Positions 1 through 6,501 are shown, counted from the stretch's first letter. The stretch is 6,501 nt of DNA from Bacteroidota bacterium (GCA_023386395.1 JAEWJV010000355.1:1-6501), one strand, 5' to 3'. Numbers and translations: made by a program. The notes: generated from the letters alone by a model not told the origin.

Positions 1-2921
1 TATATAAAGTTCTTATAGATATTGGTTCTGATAATCATCTTCCTCCAGTCTGGAGAAAGTGCAGCCAGGGCAATAGTGGAATTCTTAAATGTATCAATAT
101 TAATTTCAGGAAAGTTAACAGAGCTGATTTTGCGATCGGTATTTGCATCGTAAAGGTCGAGAAATCCTTCTCTTTCCTGCACTATGATATATTTATTATC
201 CGGTGTAAAATTGGCATAGAGATACGTTTTATTAAGGTTACTGTTAACCGAATCACTTAAAGTGAAGATTTTATATTTATCTCTCTGCTTTATGATCATT
301 CTTTTATTGTCAGCAGAAAAGTTTATGTTATAAACAAGGCCATCCGCCTGATCAAGTTTAATCATCATTGTATCAGCTGGGTTATCAATGTCCCAGATCT
401 TTACATTATAATCTTTATAATCTGTTGCCAGTTTTTTTGCATTCGGGGATATTGAACTTACATAATATTTTTCTGCACCGGGCTTATTAAGATCGGGAAT
501 AACTACAGGCTGCACATCTGCATCTTTAATATTTATATGATAGATGATGTTATTAATCAGCGTTGCTAAGCTGTCTTCTTTTATAAAGGTCAGCGTGTTT
601 ATTCCATTTAATATGCCTGTGTAATTTTTGCTGAAATTAGTACCCGCTTCCTGGGTTGTATTTATGTAAATGGTCTTCAATAATGCCAGCCCGTTGTCGT
701 TAATATTGAAGATCTTTATTGAATCATCAAGCTTAATGGCAAATAATTTTCCTTTGTTTGATACGGCTGATACAGAACGGGTACTGTAGTCAAGGCCAGT
801 TTTTAGTAAGGTGGTGTCTTGTGTGTAAAAGAAAAAGTTTTTTGTAATATAGTTGAGCACTAATTTACTTACATCGGTTTTTGATGTGCTGTCAAACTGC
901 ATGGCTTTTAACAAACCTTCATTCGGGCTTTTTTGCGCAACTTCATAAATATTTGTTGCGGTATTTAAATCTTGAAGCAGGATTTCATATTCCTTTATTT
1001 TTTGATCTTTATATTTCAGTTTAACCAAACTGTCTGTAAACATATTCCTATGGGGGGAATCCATTAAGCCAGATTTATAAAATGGTTCATCAACCAGTTG
1101 TAAAATTTCTGAAACGTGTTTATATAAATAATCATTTTGCTGTTTTTCAAGTTCTCCCAAAGTTTTTGCTTCATCAATTTTTCGTTTGGCATCAGCTAAA
1201 TCTAATTTTCGCTGTGTTTCGGCTTTGAACTGGATGTTCACCGAATCTAATTTTCTTTTGGCTTCTGTTGAATCCAGTATTCTTTGGGACTGCACGTTCA
1301 CCAAATCTATTTTTCGCTGCAGCTCAGCCTGTGTATTTGCTGAATCTAACCTTCGCTGAATTTCAGCTTGTGTTGCCGCTTTCTCTCTTTTAATCCTGCT
1401 TTGCGCCGTTAAACCCAGGGTAACAAGAACGGCAATAACTCCAAGTAAAACAGACCCGCCTTTTAAGGTTTTTCTACTGCGGCTTTGGGCAGTACTTTTC
1501 TTTATGTAATCATCCACCTGTTTAAAGCCATCAGCATATCTGGAGGCCCATTCCTCATTAATATTTTTTTTATTCCTCCAGGTGGTTGTATTATGTAAGT
1601 CGATCCCTGTTAGTAATTCTCCGTTTTCATTAAAATAATCATTTGCATCAGCTTCCAATCTTTTAAACAAGGTGGCATCATCATATTCTTTTGTTATCCA
1701 TTCTTTCATTTTATCCCATTGTCGTAAAAGGCTTTCATGAGAAATATCAAGAAATGATTGGGGCGTTAAATCAATTTCCGGAGGCGGCATTAAAAAACTG
1801 TTTTCCGCTTTCCTGAATATATCGGCAACCTTTATTACCTCATCTGCATCAACGCCGGCAACTTTTGCAATATCTTCTACTGTTGCTATGCGGCGGTTAT
1901 CTTTTTGTTCAGCGTTTCTTTCTGATAATCTTTTAAACAGCGCTTCTGCGATTCTTCTTTGCGATTTATTAAGATCAATATCAAAAACCTCATTGGCATG
2001 CTGCGATAATGCTTCATTTAACCTGCCGATTTTGTTATAATAATCCAGCGTTAAAACAAATTCATCATTTGTTTCAACTGGATTGTCATTTGAATGCTGT
2101 TCTTCTTCTTCTTTTTTAGCAAGGTTCCACATGCGCATTAAAGCATGCTGCAGCAGCGGCAATTGATCGTGGTCAATACCTATATCATTTAAAAGATTGG
2201 TAACAAGTTTAGGCTCCAGCCTCCCGCCGCAAACCATTGCCGGCCCCTCAATAGCATCTTTAGTTTGCTCCCGCGTTAAGCGCGGTGTTAAGAACTGGTT
2301 GTCGTTTAATATTTCAGGTAACCCTAAAAACAGCGAGCAATTACCCAAAAAATCAGACCGCATGGTGAGAATGATGTGTATTGGAATTTCATGCTGGTTA
2401 GCTGAAGCAATTAAAAGTGCGATAAAGCTGGTCACTTCATCAATATTGTTATTTTGTTTATACCTGAATAATTCTTCAAATTGATCTACAACCAATAAAA
2501 AATTTCCTTTAGTAACCTGCATTTCAGATTTAATAACTTCCAATAATCCCTGCGGGCTTCTTTTTAATTCAGCCTTCATGCACGCTAAAGAAATATTGCT
2601 ATTGCCAAATGCTTTTGCTATGGAAGAGGATAAATTTTTATAAGGATCATTGCCCGGGCGCATTTCTGCGATGCGCCACTTTGTTCCTGCGTTAAGAAAG
2701 AAGCCTGTTCTCAAAGCTGGAATTAACCCGGCTTTTACCAATGAAGATTTTCCGCAACCGGAAGGACCAACAACTGCTACAAAATGCGACTGGTCTAACT
2801 TTTCCAACAGTTTATCTATTTGCTCTTCTCTTCCAAAAAATAAATGCGATTCTTCCGGTGTGAAAGCTCTTAAACCCGGATATGGGTCAACGTCTGTTTT
2901 TTGTAAAGCTTCACTTAACAT
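1..2921 (-). CDS. nSTAND1-type NTPase with membrane segment, coiled coil and WD40-like propeller (C-terminus cut by window edge)
   Basis: Open frame of 973 codons from the ATG at 2921 running off base 1. It begins with the family signature YPGLRAF and FFGRE (residues 14-31). Walker A is GPSGCGKS at 52-59, Walker B LLVVDQFEE at 142-150, a sensor-like TMRSDFLG lies at 186-193, and LPLLQHALMRMW at 254-265. The winged-helix end carries DISHESLLRQW at 392-402. All are hallmarks of nSTAND1 P-loop NTPases, which in general oligomerise on ligand sensing. A hydrophobic segment follows at about 490-506, then a charged repetitive coiled coil (about 510-600). From about 706 come WD40-like strands such as VKIWDID (840-846), with roughly five blades and the start of a sixth before the edge. 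No key NTPase residue is missing. It starts one base after the TIR gene stop, has no Shine-Dalgarno, and is probably translated by coupling. Likely the sensor and scaffold for the TIR effector. NTPase class is confident; biological role is inferred. Confidence 0.9.
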   Translation of the reverse strand, partial: MLSEALQKTDVDPYPGLRAFTPEESHLFFGREEQIDKLLEKLDQSHFVAVVGPSGCGKSSLVKAGLIPALRTGFFLNAGTKWRIAEMRPGNDPYKNLSSSIAKAFGNSNISLACMKAELKRSPQGLLEVIKSEMQVTKGNFLLVVDQFEELFRYKQNNNIDEVTSFIALLIASANQHEIPIHIILTMRSDFLGNCSLFLGLPEILNDNQFLTPRLTREQTKDAIEGPAMVCGGRLEPKLVTNLLNDIGIDHDQLPLLQHALMRMWNLAKKEEEEQHSNDNPVETNDEFVLTLDYYNKIGRLNEALSQHANEVFDIDLNKSQRRIAEALFKRLSERNAEQKDNRRIATVEDIAKVAGVDADEVIKVADIFRKAENSFLMPPPEIDLTPQSFLDISHESLLRQWDKMKEWITKEYDDATLFKRLEADANDYFNENGELLTGIDLHNTTTWRNKKNINEEWASRYADGFKQVDDYIKKSTAQSRSRKTLKGGSVLLGVIAVLVTLGLTAQSRIKREKAATQAEIQRRLDSANTQAELQRKIDLVNVQSQRILDSTEAKRKLDSVNIQFKAETQRKLDLADAKRKIDEAKTLGELEKQQNDYLYKHVSEILQLVDEPFYKSGLMDSPHRNMFTDSLVKLKYKDQKIKEYEILLQDLNTATNIYEVAQKSPNEGLLKAMQFDSTSKTDVSKLVLNYITKNFFFYTQDTTLLKTGLDYSTRSVSAVSNKGKLFAIKLDDSIKIFNINDNGLALLKTIYINTTQEAGTNFSKNYTGILNGINTLTFIKEDSLATLINNIIYHINIKDADVQPVVIPDLNKPGAEKYYVSSISPNAKKLATDYKDYNVKIWDIDNPADTMMIKLDQADGLVYNINFSADNKRMIIKQRDKYKIFTLSDSVNSNLNKTYLYANFTPDNKYIIVQEREGFLDLYDANTDRKISSVNFPEINIDTFKNSTIALAALSPDWRKMIIRTNIYKNFI
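1152..1367 (-). repeat. Degenerate 72-bp (24-residue) repeats coding for the coiled-coil linker
   Basis: Within the STAND gene, residues 519-590 form three 24-residue units (519-542, 543-566, 567-590). Units two and three align without gaps around a QR-x-LD core followed by AKRK-[LI]-D. Unit one has the same QRRLD and QRKID cores with a four-residue offset. The Asp following Leu/Ile recurs six times at spacings of 13, 11, 9, 15 and 9 residues, so several pairs are exactly 24 apart. The alternation of Arg/Lys, Leu/Ile and Asp/Glu suggests a long charged helix or coiled coil. The DNA copies have diverged, so this is an old internal duplication and not a recent tandem repeat. Confidence 0.65.
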
Positions 2922-2928
2922 ATTAAAG
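2919..2928 (-). other. TIR/STAND gene junction CTT TAA T ATG (translational coupling site)
   Basis: The last sense codon of the TIR gene is CTT, followed by TAA (2925-2923), one T, and the ATG of the STAND gene (2921-2919). A one-base gap with no Shine-Dalgarno points to termination-reinitiation. A +1 slip of the tRNA at CTT onto TTT would instead read AAT ATG and enter the STAND frame directly. The STAND frame has its own stop a few codons upstream of the ATG, so any readthrough would have to shift right at the junction. Coupling is the likelier explanation. Confidence 0.6.
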
Positions 2929-4392
2929 TATATTTAAAAATTTTTCAGTGAAATCTTTTAAATTTTCCCGGCAGTTTAAGTAGGTAAACCGCAGGCTTGC
3001 CATACGTAAGGGAATCTGGTTTTTTGTTGTTGGCGGCCCGTCGTAAAGCGCAACAATATCGAAAGGCTCTTTCCGGCGGATGTTTATTTTGCGGCAATAA
3101 TTTATTTGGTTTAATACGGTACTCGGATCGGAATTGCAATAAACAAACAGCGCCGCATCGCTTATTAAAAAACTATCATCATTATATTTTCTTGAATCCG
3201 GCGAGCTGGCATTTTCGAGGGGAAAGAAGCAATCAATTTTATTTTTTTGAATGTTATTAGTTTCTATTTCCTCGTTTCTTTCATCTATGATTTTTAATAT
3301 GGTGTTTTCGCAATAGTCTTTATCAATTTCATCGGTACAGATATACAGGAATTTTGAATTGGCATGCGTTGATGGTAGTGGCGCAGGTGCTGGTTGGAGT
3401 GCGGTTGTAATGGCTGCCTTAAACTCTTCAAAAATGCCGGTTCTTATATATTCGCTCTCTAATATTTTTTTATGATCCGGCGAAGCAACATCTTCTGTAT
3501 TAAAATTTGAAGGCCGCCACATAAGCATTTTTTTTCCGGATGTTTGGGCCATGTCAAACTGAAATTTTACGAGACTGTTTTCAGTGTTTAATATTTTTTT
3601 GCCCGTTAAATTGCTTAAGAGCTGCACATACAACGAACTCTGGTTTAAGCTTTGTTTTATGTCTTCCTTTAACTCATTAAAACTTTCTTTTGCGTACCAG
3701 TTATCTTCAGGCAATATTTTATATCCGCTGTCTTTTAAATATCTTTTTATTTCTTCTCTTTTTTCATCCAAATCATCTGTAACCTGTGCCAGGAAAATAG
3801 TGCCTTTATAAGTTGGCTGCGATTGCAAAGTGTTTGCTGAATCTTTTATGCGGTTTAATTCTTTTGCAAGGTCATTTCTTATATCAATCAGTCGTGTATA
3901 ATATTCTTCATTATCGCGCTTGGGAATGCCTAATGTTTTGGCTTTTGAACCTTTTTCTTTCGTCCAAAACCTGTAGGTTAGCAGGTTTTTATCTATTTCA
4001 GTGGGATATTCATTCCTGTTCAGTTCATCTATTTCAACTATAAATATTCTGCCTGATGCATTTTTGTCTTGTGCAATTTCCAGAAATTGTTTCAGCTCTT
4101 TTCCGCACCAGTCTGATTTTAAATAGGAGGGTGACATAATAATTAAAAAAACTGCTGTTTTTTTTAATTCATTGGCCAAAGCATCTGTAAGCAATTTGTT
4201 GCGTTCCAGTTCTTCATCTTTCCATATAAAAGGTGTTTCGTTTTCTTTCTTGCCCAGTTTCATTGCTAAAGACTTTTCCAGGTCATCAACGAAATTTAAA
4301 ACCCATCCTTTATCAGAACCTAAAATTCCGGCATCATCAGCATGAGCGTAACTTATGAATACATCATTAGTATAAAAGTTGGTATAAGACAT
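2923..4392 (-). CDS. TIR-domain protein with two further Rossmann-like domains, candidate NADase effector
   Basis: 489 residues from the ATG at 4392. The TIR domain (about 9-145) opens with DVFISYAHADD (10-20) and carries MSPSYLKSDWCGKEL (86-100). E99 in WCGKE occupies the catalytic glutamate position of NAD-cleaving TIRs such as SARM1 and plant TIRs. Residues about 195-335 form a second alpha/beta domain, starting GTIFLAQVTDDLDEKREE, which resembles the DUF4062-like module that often follows TIR domains. A proline-rich linker (about 333-340) leads to a third alpha/beta domain (about 347-489) with FLYICTDEID, SDAALFVYCN and ALYDGPP. A TTG at 4422 could extend the frame by ten residues, but it adds only FFIQLYT-like sequence ahead of a typical TIR start, so the ATG is preferred. 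No signal peptide or membrane segment is seen. First gene of a two-gene unit with the STAND NTPase. Likely role: effector that depletes NAD+ when the partner senses infection. TIR assignment is strong, middle domains moderate, function inferred. Confidence 0.88.
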   Translation of the reverse strand: MSYTNFYTNDVFISYAHADDAGILGSDKGWVLNFVDDLEKSLAMKLGKKENETPFIWKDEELERNKLLTDALANELKKTAVFLIIMSPSYLKSDWCGKELKQFLEIAQDKNASGRIFIVEIDELNRNEYPTEIDKNLLTYRFWTKEKGSKAKTLGIPKRDNEEYYTRLIDIRNDLAKELNRIKDSANTLQSQPTYKGTIFLAQVTDDLDEKREEIKRYLKDSGYKILPEDNWYAKESFNELKEDIKQSLNQSSLYVQLLSNLTGKKILNTENSLVKFQFDMAQTSGKKMLMWRPSNFNTEDVASPDHKKILESEYIRTGIFEEFKAAITTALQPAPAPLPSTHANSKFLYICTDEIDKDYCENTILKIIDERNEEIETNNIQKNKIDCFFPLENASSPDSRKYNDDSFLISDAALFVYCNSDPSTVLNQINYCRKINIRRKEPFDIVALYDGPPTTKNQIPLRMASLRFTYLNCRENLKDFTEKFLNIL

Positions 4393-4679
4393 AGTGTATA
4401 GTTGAATAAAAAATACTTTCAATATTTTTTCAGCAGAAATTTAAGCGGAGAACTATCAGGTTAGCAAGTCTTAATAAACAATATATTTATCCCAGGTACG
4501 ATCGTTCAATTTAACCCATAACTTAATTGCAGGCCTTATTGCAAACCTACTCAATTTTTCAGGCAAAATCCCCGTATTTTTCCCAAACAGGCAGGAAGAC
4601 AGCCCGGTTATTGTATCGTTTTTTTAGGCTGTGTATGCAACATTTAGGGAATAAATTTTTAAGTTTCAGTGGTTTGCCA
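4393..4679. other. 287-bp non-coding region between the AraC-type gene and the TIR gene
   Basis: Both flanking genes lie on the minus strand. No coding frame here looks real: the 112-codon plus-strand frame starting at 4527 mostly mirrors the end of the AraC-type gene. I see no convincing hairpin plus T-run to end the AraC-type transcript. A perfect minus-strand TAnnTTTG match (TAGGTTTG, 4549-4542) lacks a well-placed -33 TTG. The hexamer ATTGCA occurs twice, 12 bp apart (4526 and 4538). The distance and lack of overlap suggest the TIR-STAND unit has its own promoter. Confidence 0.6.
4479..4509 (-). promoter_or_regulatory. Candidate Bacteroidota-type promoter for the TIR-STAND unit
   Basis: On the minus strand, TTG (4509-4507) is followed after 21 bp by TATATTG (4485-4479), one T short of the Bacteroidota -7 consensus TAnnTTTG. 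Transcription would start near 4472, leaving a leader of about 80 nt before the ATG at 4392. The competing -7 match at 4549-4542 is perfect but has no -33 partner at the usual distance. Weak evidence in AT-rich DNA. Confidence 0.3.
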
Positions 4680-5672
4680 TTATATATGCACCATTTCTTT
4701 ATTATACTTGTTTTTGTATTCCAGCGGCGACATGCCGGTTATTTTTCTAAATACTTCCCTGAATGCTTTTACATCAGCATAACCCACTTCATACATTATT
4801 TCATTAATGGTTTTGCGGCTGGTTTCAAAGGCTTTTTTTGCCGATTCAACTTTCACTCTTTGTAAATATTCAACAGGCGTATTGCCTGTAGCTTTTATAA
4901 AACGCCGGTCGAAATTTCTTCTTCCAACAGCAAGCTTTTTGGAGAGGTTTTCCATAGAAATCTTTTCATAAAAATTGCTCTCAATATATGCCTGCGCTTT
5001 TTTTACTACTTCGTCCCCATGTGTTTTTTGCCCGGTAAATATTACAAAATCAGATTGTGTTTGCCTGTCTATATCTATCTGGAATATTTTGGAACAATAA
5101 ATTGCCGTTTGCCTGTCATAATATTTTTCAACCAGGTAGATCAAAAGGTTTAAAAAAGAATAACCGCCGCCATTAGTGTAAATACCTTGTTCATCGGTTA
5201 TTAATTTTTCAGCTTTTAAAATTACTTTAGGAAATAAATTTCTGAAATTATCTACTGCATTCCAGTGAATAGAGCAGCTTCTGTTATCCAGTAACCCCGT
5301 TGAAGCCAGCAGATAAGCGCCCGTGCACATACAGGCAAGTTCAGCTCCCTTTTTATATTGCTCCTGCATCCAGTTTACCATTATTATATTTTCTTTATGG
5401 AGTTGCCTGAACGCGCCTTGTATAGCTGGAATAATAACCAGGTCTGTTTTTTGAACGGATGAAATATTTGTCTGCGGTATAACGGTCAATAAGCCATTTA
5501 CAAAATCTGATTGTTCAGATACGCCTGCCAGCTCAATGGTAAAAACCTGCCGCTTTCCATTGTTTTTCCAATACTCATTGGCGCTTGTAAAAACTTGCCA
5601 TGTGCCAATGATACATGATAAGGTATTAGGCCCTGTTTGTGCATTTGGTACTAATATGGTGAGGTGTTTCAT
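4680..5672 (-). CDS. GlxA-family transcription regulator (DJ-1/PfpI domain plus AraC helix-turn-helix)
   Basis: 330 residues, the usual length for this family, from the ATG at 5672. The N-terminal part (about 1-190) is a DJ-1/PfpI class I glutamine amidotransferase-like domain: TILVPNAQTGP at the start, the nucleophile-elbow sequence CMCTGAYLLASTGLL (114-128) with C116 at the elbow, and the HW pair at 136-137. In these regulators the domain is thought to sense a ligand and not to act as an enzyme. The C-terminal AraC domain (about 222-325) has two helix-turn-helix units, around ISMENLSKKLAVGRRNFDRRF (first; positions 239-258) and TINEIMYEVGYADVKAFREV (second), ending in the typical GMSPLEYK. 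It is divergent from the tandem SRPBCC gene across a 177-bp spacer, so it probably controls that gene and itself. No Shine-Dalgarno. Family assignment is firm; the ligand is unknown. Confidence 0.93.
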   Translation of the reverse strand: MKHLTILVPNAQTGPNTLSCIIGTWQVFTSANEYWKNNGKRQVFTIELAGVSEQSDFVNGLLTVIPQTNISSVQKTDLVIIPAIQGAFRQLHKENIIMVNWMQEQYKKGAELACMCTGAYLLASTGLLDNRSCSIHWNAVDNFRNLFPKVILKAEKLITDEQGIYTNGGGYSFLNLLIYLVEKYYDRQTAIYCSKIFQIDIDRQTQSDFVIFTGQKTHGDEVVKKAQAYIESNFYEKISMENLSKKLAVGRRNFDRRFIKATGNTPVEYLQRVKVESAKKAFETSRKTINEIMYEVGYADVKAFREVFRKITGMSPLEYKNKYNKEMVHI

Positions 5673-5719
5673 ATAATTGATTTACTGATTAAACAACCCG
5701 TACGGGAGATTTAATCATT

Positions 5720-5742
5720 ACAAAGTTAAAAACTTACTTTGT
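5720..5742. promoter_or_regulatory. 7-bp dyad ACAAAGT-N9-ACTTTGT over the AraC-type -7 box
   Basis: Perfect 7-bp arms at 5720-5726 and 5736-5742, with a nested AAGTT-AAA-AACTT (5723-5735). The left arm overlaps the -7 element of the minus-strand promoter, so a protein bound here would block it. Since ACTTTG also resembles the -7 consensus, the symmetry could partly reflect two promoter-like sequences facing apart. Confidence 0.4.
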
Positions 5743-5751
5743 CTAAATCAA
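5721..5751 (-). promoter_or_regulatory. Promoter of the AraC-type regulator gene
   Basis: Minus-strand TTG (5751-5749), 20-bp spacer, then TAACTTTG (5728-5721), a full match to the Bacteroidota primary sigma factor consensus. Transcription would begin near 5714, giving a leader of about 40 nt to the ATG at 5672. Confidence 0.65.
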
Positions 5752-5777
5752 CCCATTATAAAGTCTGTTTTACACCC

Positions 5778-5807
5778 CTGCCAGGTGATTAACTGCTAAT
5801 ACTTTTG
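5778..5807 (+). promoter_or_regulatory. Candidate promoter of the tandem SRPBCC gene
   Basis: TACTTTTG at 5800-5807 fully matches the -7 consensus TAnnTTTG. The -33 position holds CTG (5778-5780), a one-base deviation from TTG, 19 bp upstream. A start near 5814 would leave a leader of about 36 nt before the ATG at 5850. The weak -33 would suit a gene that depends on an activator such as the divergent AraC-type protein. Confidence 0.45.
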
Positions 5808-5849
5808 GGCCTGAAGTACAGTGCTATTTTTAATATAAAAAACAGGATT

Positions 5850-6501
5850 ATGAAAAACGAAGATTTTACAACAACCATTTTGATTGATGCAACACCACAG
5901 CAGGTTTTTGATGCCGTTAATAATGTACGCGGCTGGTGGTCTGAAAATATTGACGGCGATACAGCCAAACTCAATAGTGAATTTTTATATCATTACCAGG
6001 ATGTGCACCGGTGCAGAATAAAAATCATTGAACTTATCCCCGGCAAAAAAGTGGTTTGGCATGTACTGGATAATCATTTTTCTTTTACAGAGGATAAAAG
6101 CGAATGGAAAGGAACGGATATAATTTTTGAGATCAGTGAAAAAGAAGGTAAAACGCAATTGGCCTTCACACATAAAGGACTGGTGCCTTCGTATGAATGT
6201 TTTAAAGTTTGCCACGATGCCTGGACGCATTATATACAAGATAGTTTGAAAGAGCTTATTATAACAGGCAACGGCAAAGCCACGCCAAAGGAGAGTGAAG
6301 AAACAGGTCCGGATGAAACTTTATCCGCAGCGCTTAATGCATTAAACCAGGCAAATACAAAAAGCATTTTTCACAGACTGCTTATTGAAACACCTGCAGA
6401 AAAACTGTATGAAGCTATAACCACGCAGGAAGGTTTGGCCGGCTGGTGGACAACCGAAACGACAGCAAAACCGGAAATTGGAAATGTTATGCGGTTTGCC
6501 T
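5850..6501 (+). CDS. Tandem SRPBCC (AHSA1/START-like) domain protein, C-terminus cut by window edge
   Basis: Open frame from the ATG at 5850 to the window edge, 217 codons. Residues 1 to about 142 form one complete SRPBCC/AHSA1-type domain: the strand-helix start TTTILIDATPQQVFDAV, GWWS at 28-31, the central IIELIPGKKVVWHV stretch (59-72), a TQLAFTHKGL strand (102-111), and a final helix (about 122-140) with WTHYIQDSLKELI. After a charged linker rich in Glu, Ser and Pro (about 141-170), a second domain starts: IETPAEKLYEAI with GWWT at 198-201, before the edge cuts it. Most relatives are single-domain proteins of about 145 residues, so the fusion is the odd feature. The fold makes a deep hydrophobic cavity for small ligands; no specific substrate can be named. 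No Shine-Dalgarno beyond a weak AGGA. Divergent from, and probably regulated by, the GlxA-type gene. Confidence 0.85.
   Translation, partial: MKNEDFTTTILIDATPQQVFDAVNNVRGWWSENIDGDTAKLNSEFLYHYQDVHRCRIKIIELIPGKKVVWHVLDNHFSFTEDKSEWKGTDIIFEISEKEGKTQLAFTHKGLVPSYECFKVCHDAWTHYIQDSLKELIITGNGKATPKESEETGPDETLSAALNALNQANTKSIFHRLLIETPAEKLYEAITTQEGLAGWWTTETTAKPEIGNVMRFA

Larger units (their letters stand above)
5678..5792. promoter_or_regulatory. Cluster of five TGATTWA sites, candidate operator for the AraC-type regulator
   Basis: The heptamer TGATTWA occurs at 5678-5684 and 5686-5692 (plus), 5711-5717 and 5744-5750 (minus), and 5786-5792 (plus). The first and fourth extend to a perfect 8-bp inverted pair, TTGATTTA and TAAATCAA. 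The fourth site covers the -33 TTG of the AraC-type promoter, and the fifth sits between the -33 and -7 of the plus-strand candidate. AraC proteins usually bind paired half-sites, so this arrangement fits an auto- and divergently regulated switch. The motif was chosen after looking and the DNA is AT-rich, so chance cannot be excluded. Confidence 0.4.

Noticed and set aside
1152..1367. Reading the periodic stretch as a CRISPR array or non-coding tandem repeat
   Set aside because: The repeats are degenerate, have no spacers, stay in frame with the STAND gene and encode a regular charged helix.
2197..2937. Two 95-codon plus-strand frames at 2197-2484 and 2650-2937
   Set aside because: Both are antisense to the highly conserved NTPase core of the STAND gene and show no motif of their own.
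4390..4422. TTG start at 4422 giving a TIR protein ten residues longer
   Set aside because: The ATG at 4392 places DVFISYAH ten residues in, as is normal for TIR proteins. The extra residues match no domain, and neither start has a Shine-Dalgarno to favour it.
4425..4440. Small inverted repeat TTTC-AGCA-GAAA upstream of the TIR gene
   Set aside because: Four-base arms in AT-rich DNA are expected by chance, and it does not coincide with a promoter element.
4560..4679. Intrinsic terminator after the AraC-type gene
   Set aside because: I searched the minus strand for a GC-rich stem followed by a T-run and found only short A/T dyads, so I do not annotate one.
4527..4865. 112-codon plus-strand frame
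   Set aside because: More than half of it is antisense to the AraC domain coding sequence, and its translation is rich in Phe, His and Tyr with no recognisable motif.

Overview
The window looks like chromosomal DNA of a Bacteroidota bacterium, probably in or near the Chitinophagaceae. This is inferred from three things: low GC, start codons without Shine-Dalgarno sequences, and a well-formed Bacteroidota-type promoter (TTG, 20 bp, TAnnTTTG) in front of the AraC-type gene. There is no marker gene, so the placement is provisional.

Left and centre (1-4392, minus strand): a tightly coupled two-gene unit. The first gene in transcription order (4392 to 2923) encodes a 489-residue protein. It has an N-terminal TIR domain that keeps the SxxY...WCxxE motif of NAD-cleaving TIRs, followed by two further Rossmann-like modules. 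One base after its stop codon begins a large nSTAND1-type NTPase gene (2921 down past base 1). That protein has a complete P-loop NTPase and winged-helix part, a single hydrophobic segment, a repetitive coiled coil, and a WD40-like beta-propeller that the window edge cuts off. The layout fits a two-component immune system in which the propeller senses, the STAND core oligomerises and the TIR protein acts as effector. Antiphage function is inference; the domain assignments are read from motifs.

Middle (4393-4679): a 287-bp non-coding stretch with a weak promoter candidate for the TIR-STAND unit and no clear terminator for the gene upstream.

Right (4680-6501): a divergent pair unrelated to the immune unit. 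On the minus strand is a GlxA-type transcription regulator (DJ-1/PfpI domain plus AraC HTH). On the plus strand is a protein with two SRPBCC/AHSA1 domains in tandem, the second cut by the window edge. The 177-bp region between them has opposed promoter candidates, a 7-bp dyad over one -7 box, and five copies of TGATTWA, so it probably holds the regulator's operator. No RNA gene, CRISPR array, insertion sequence or integrase was seen.
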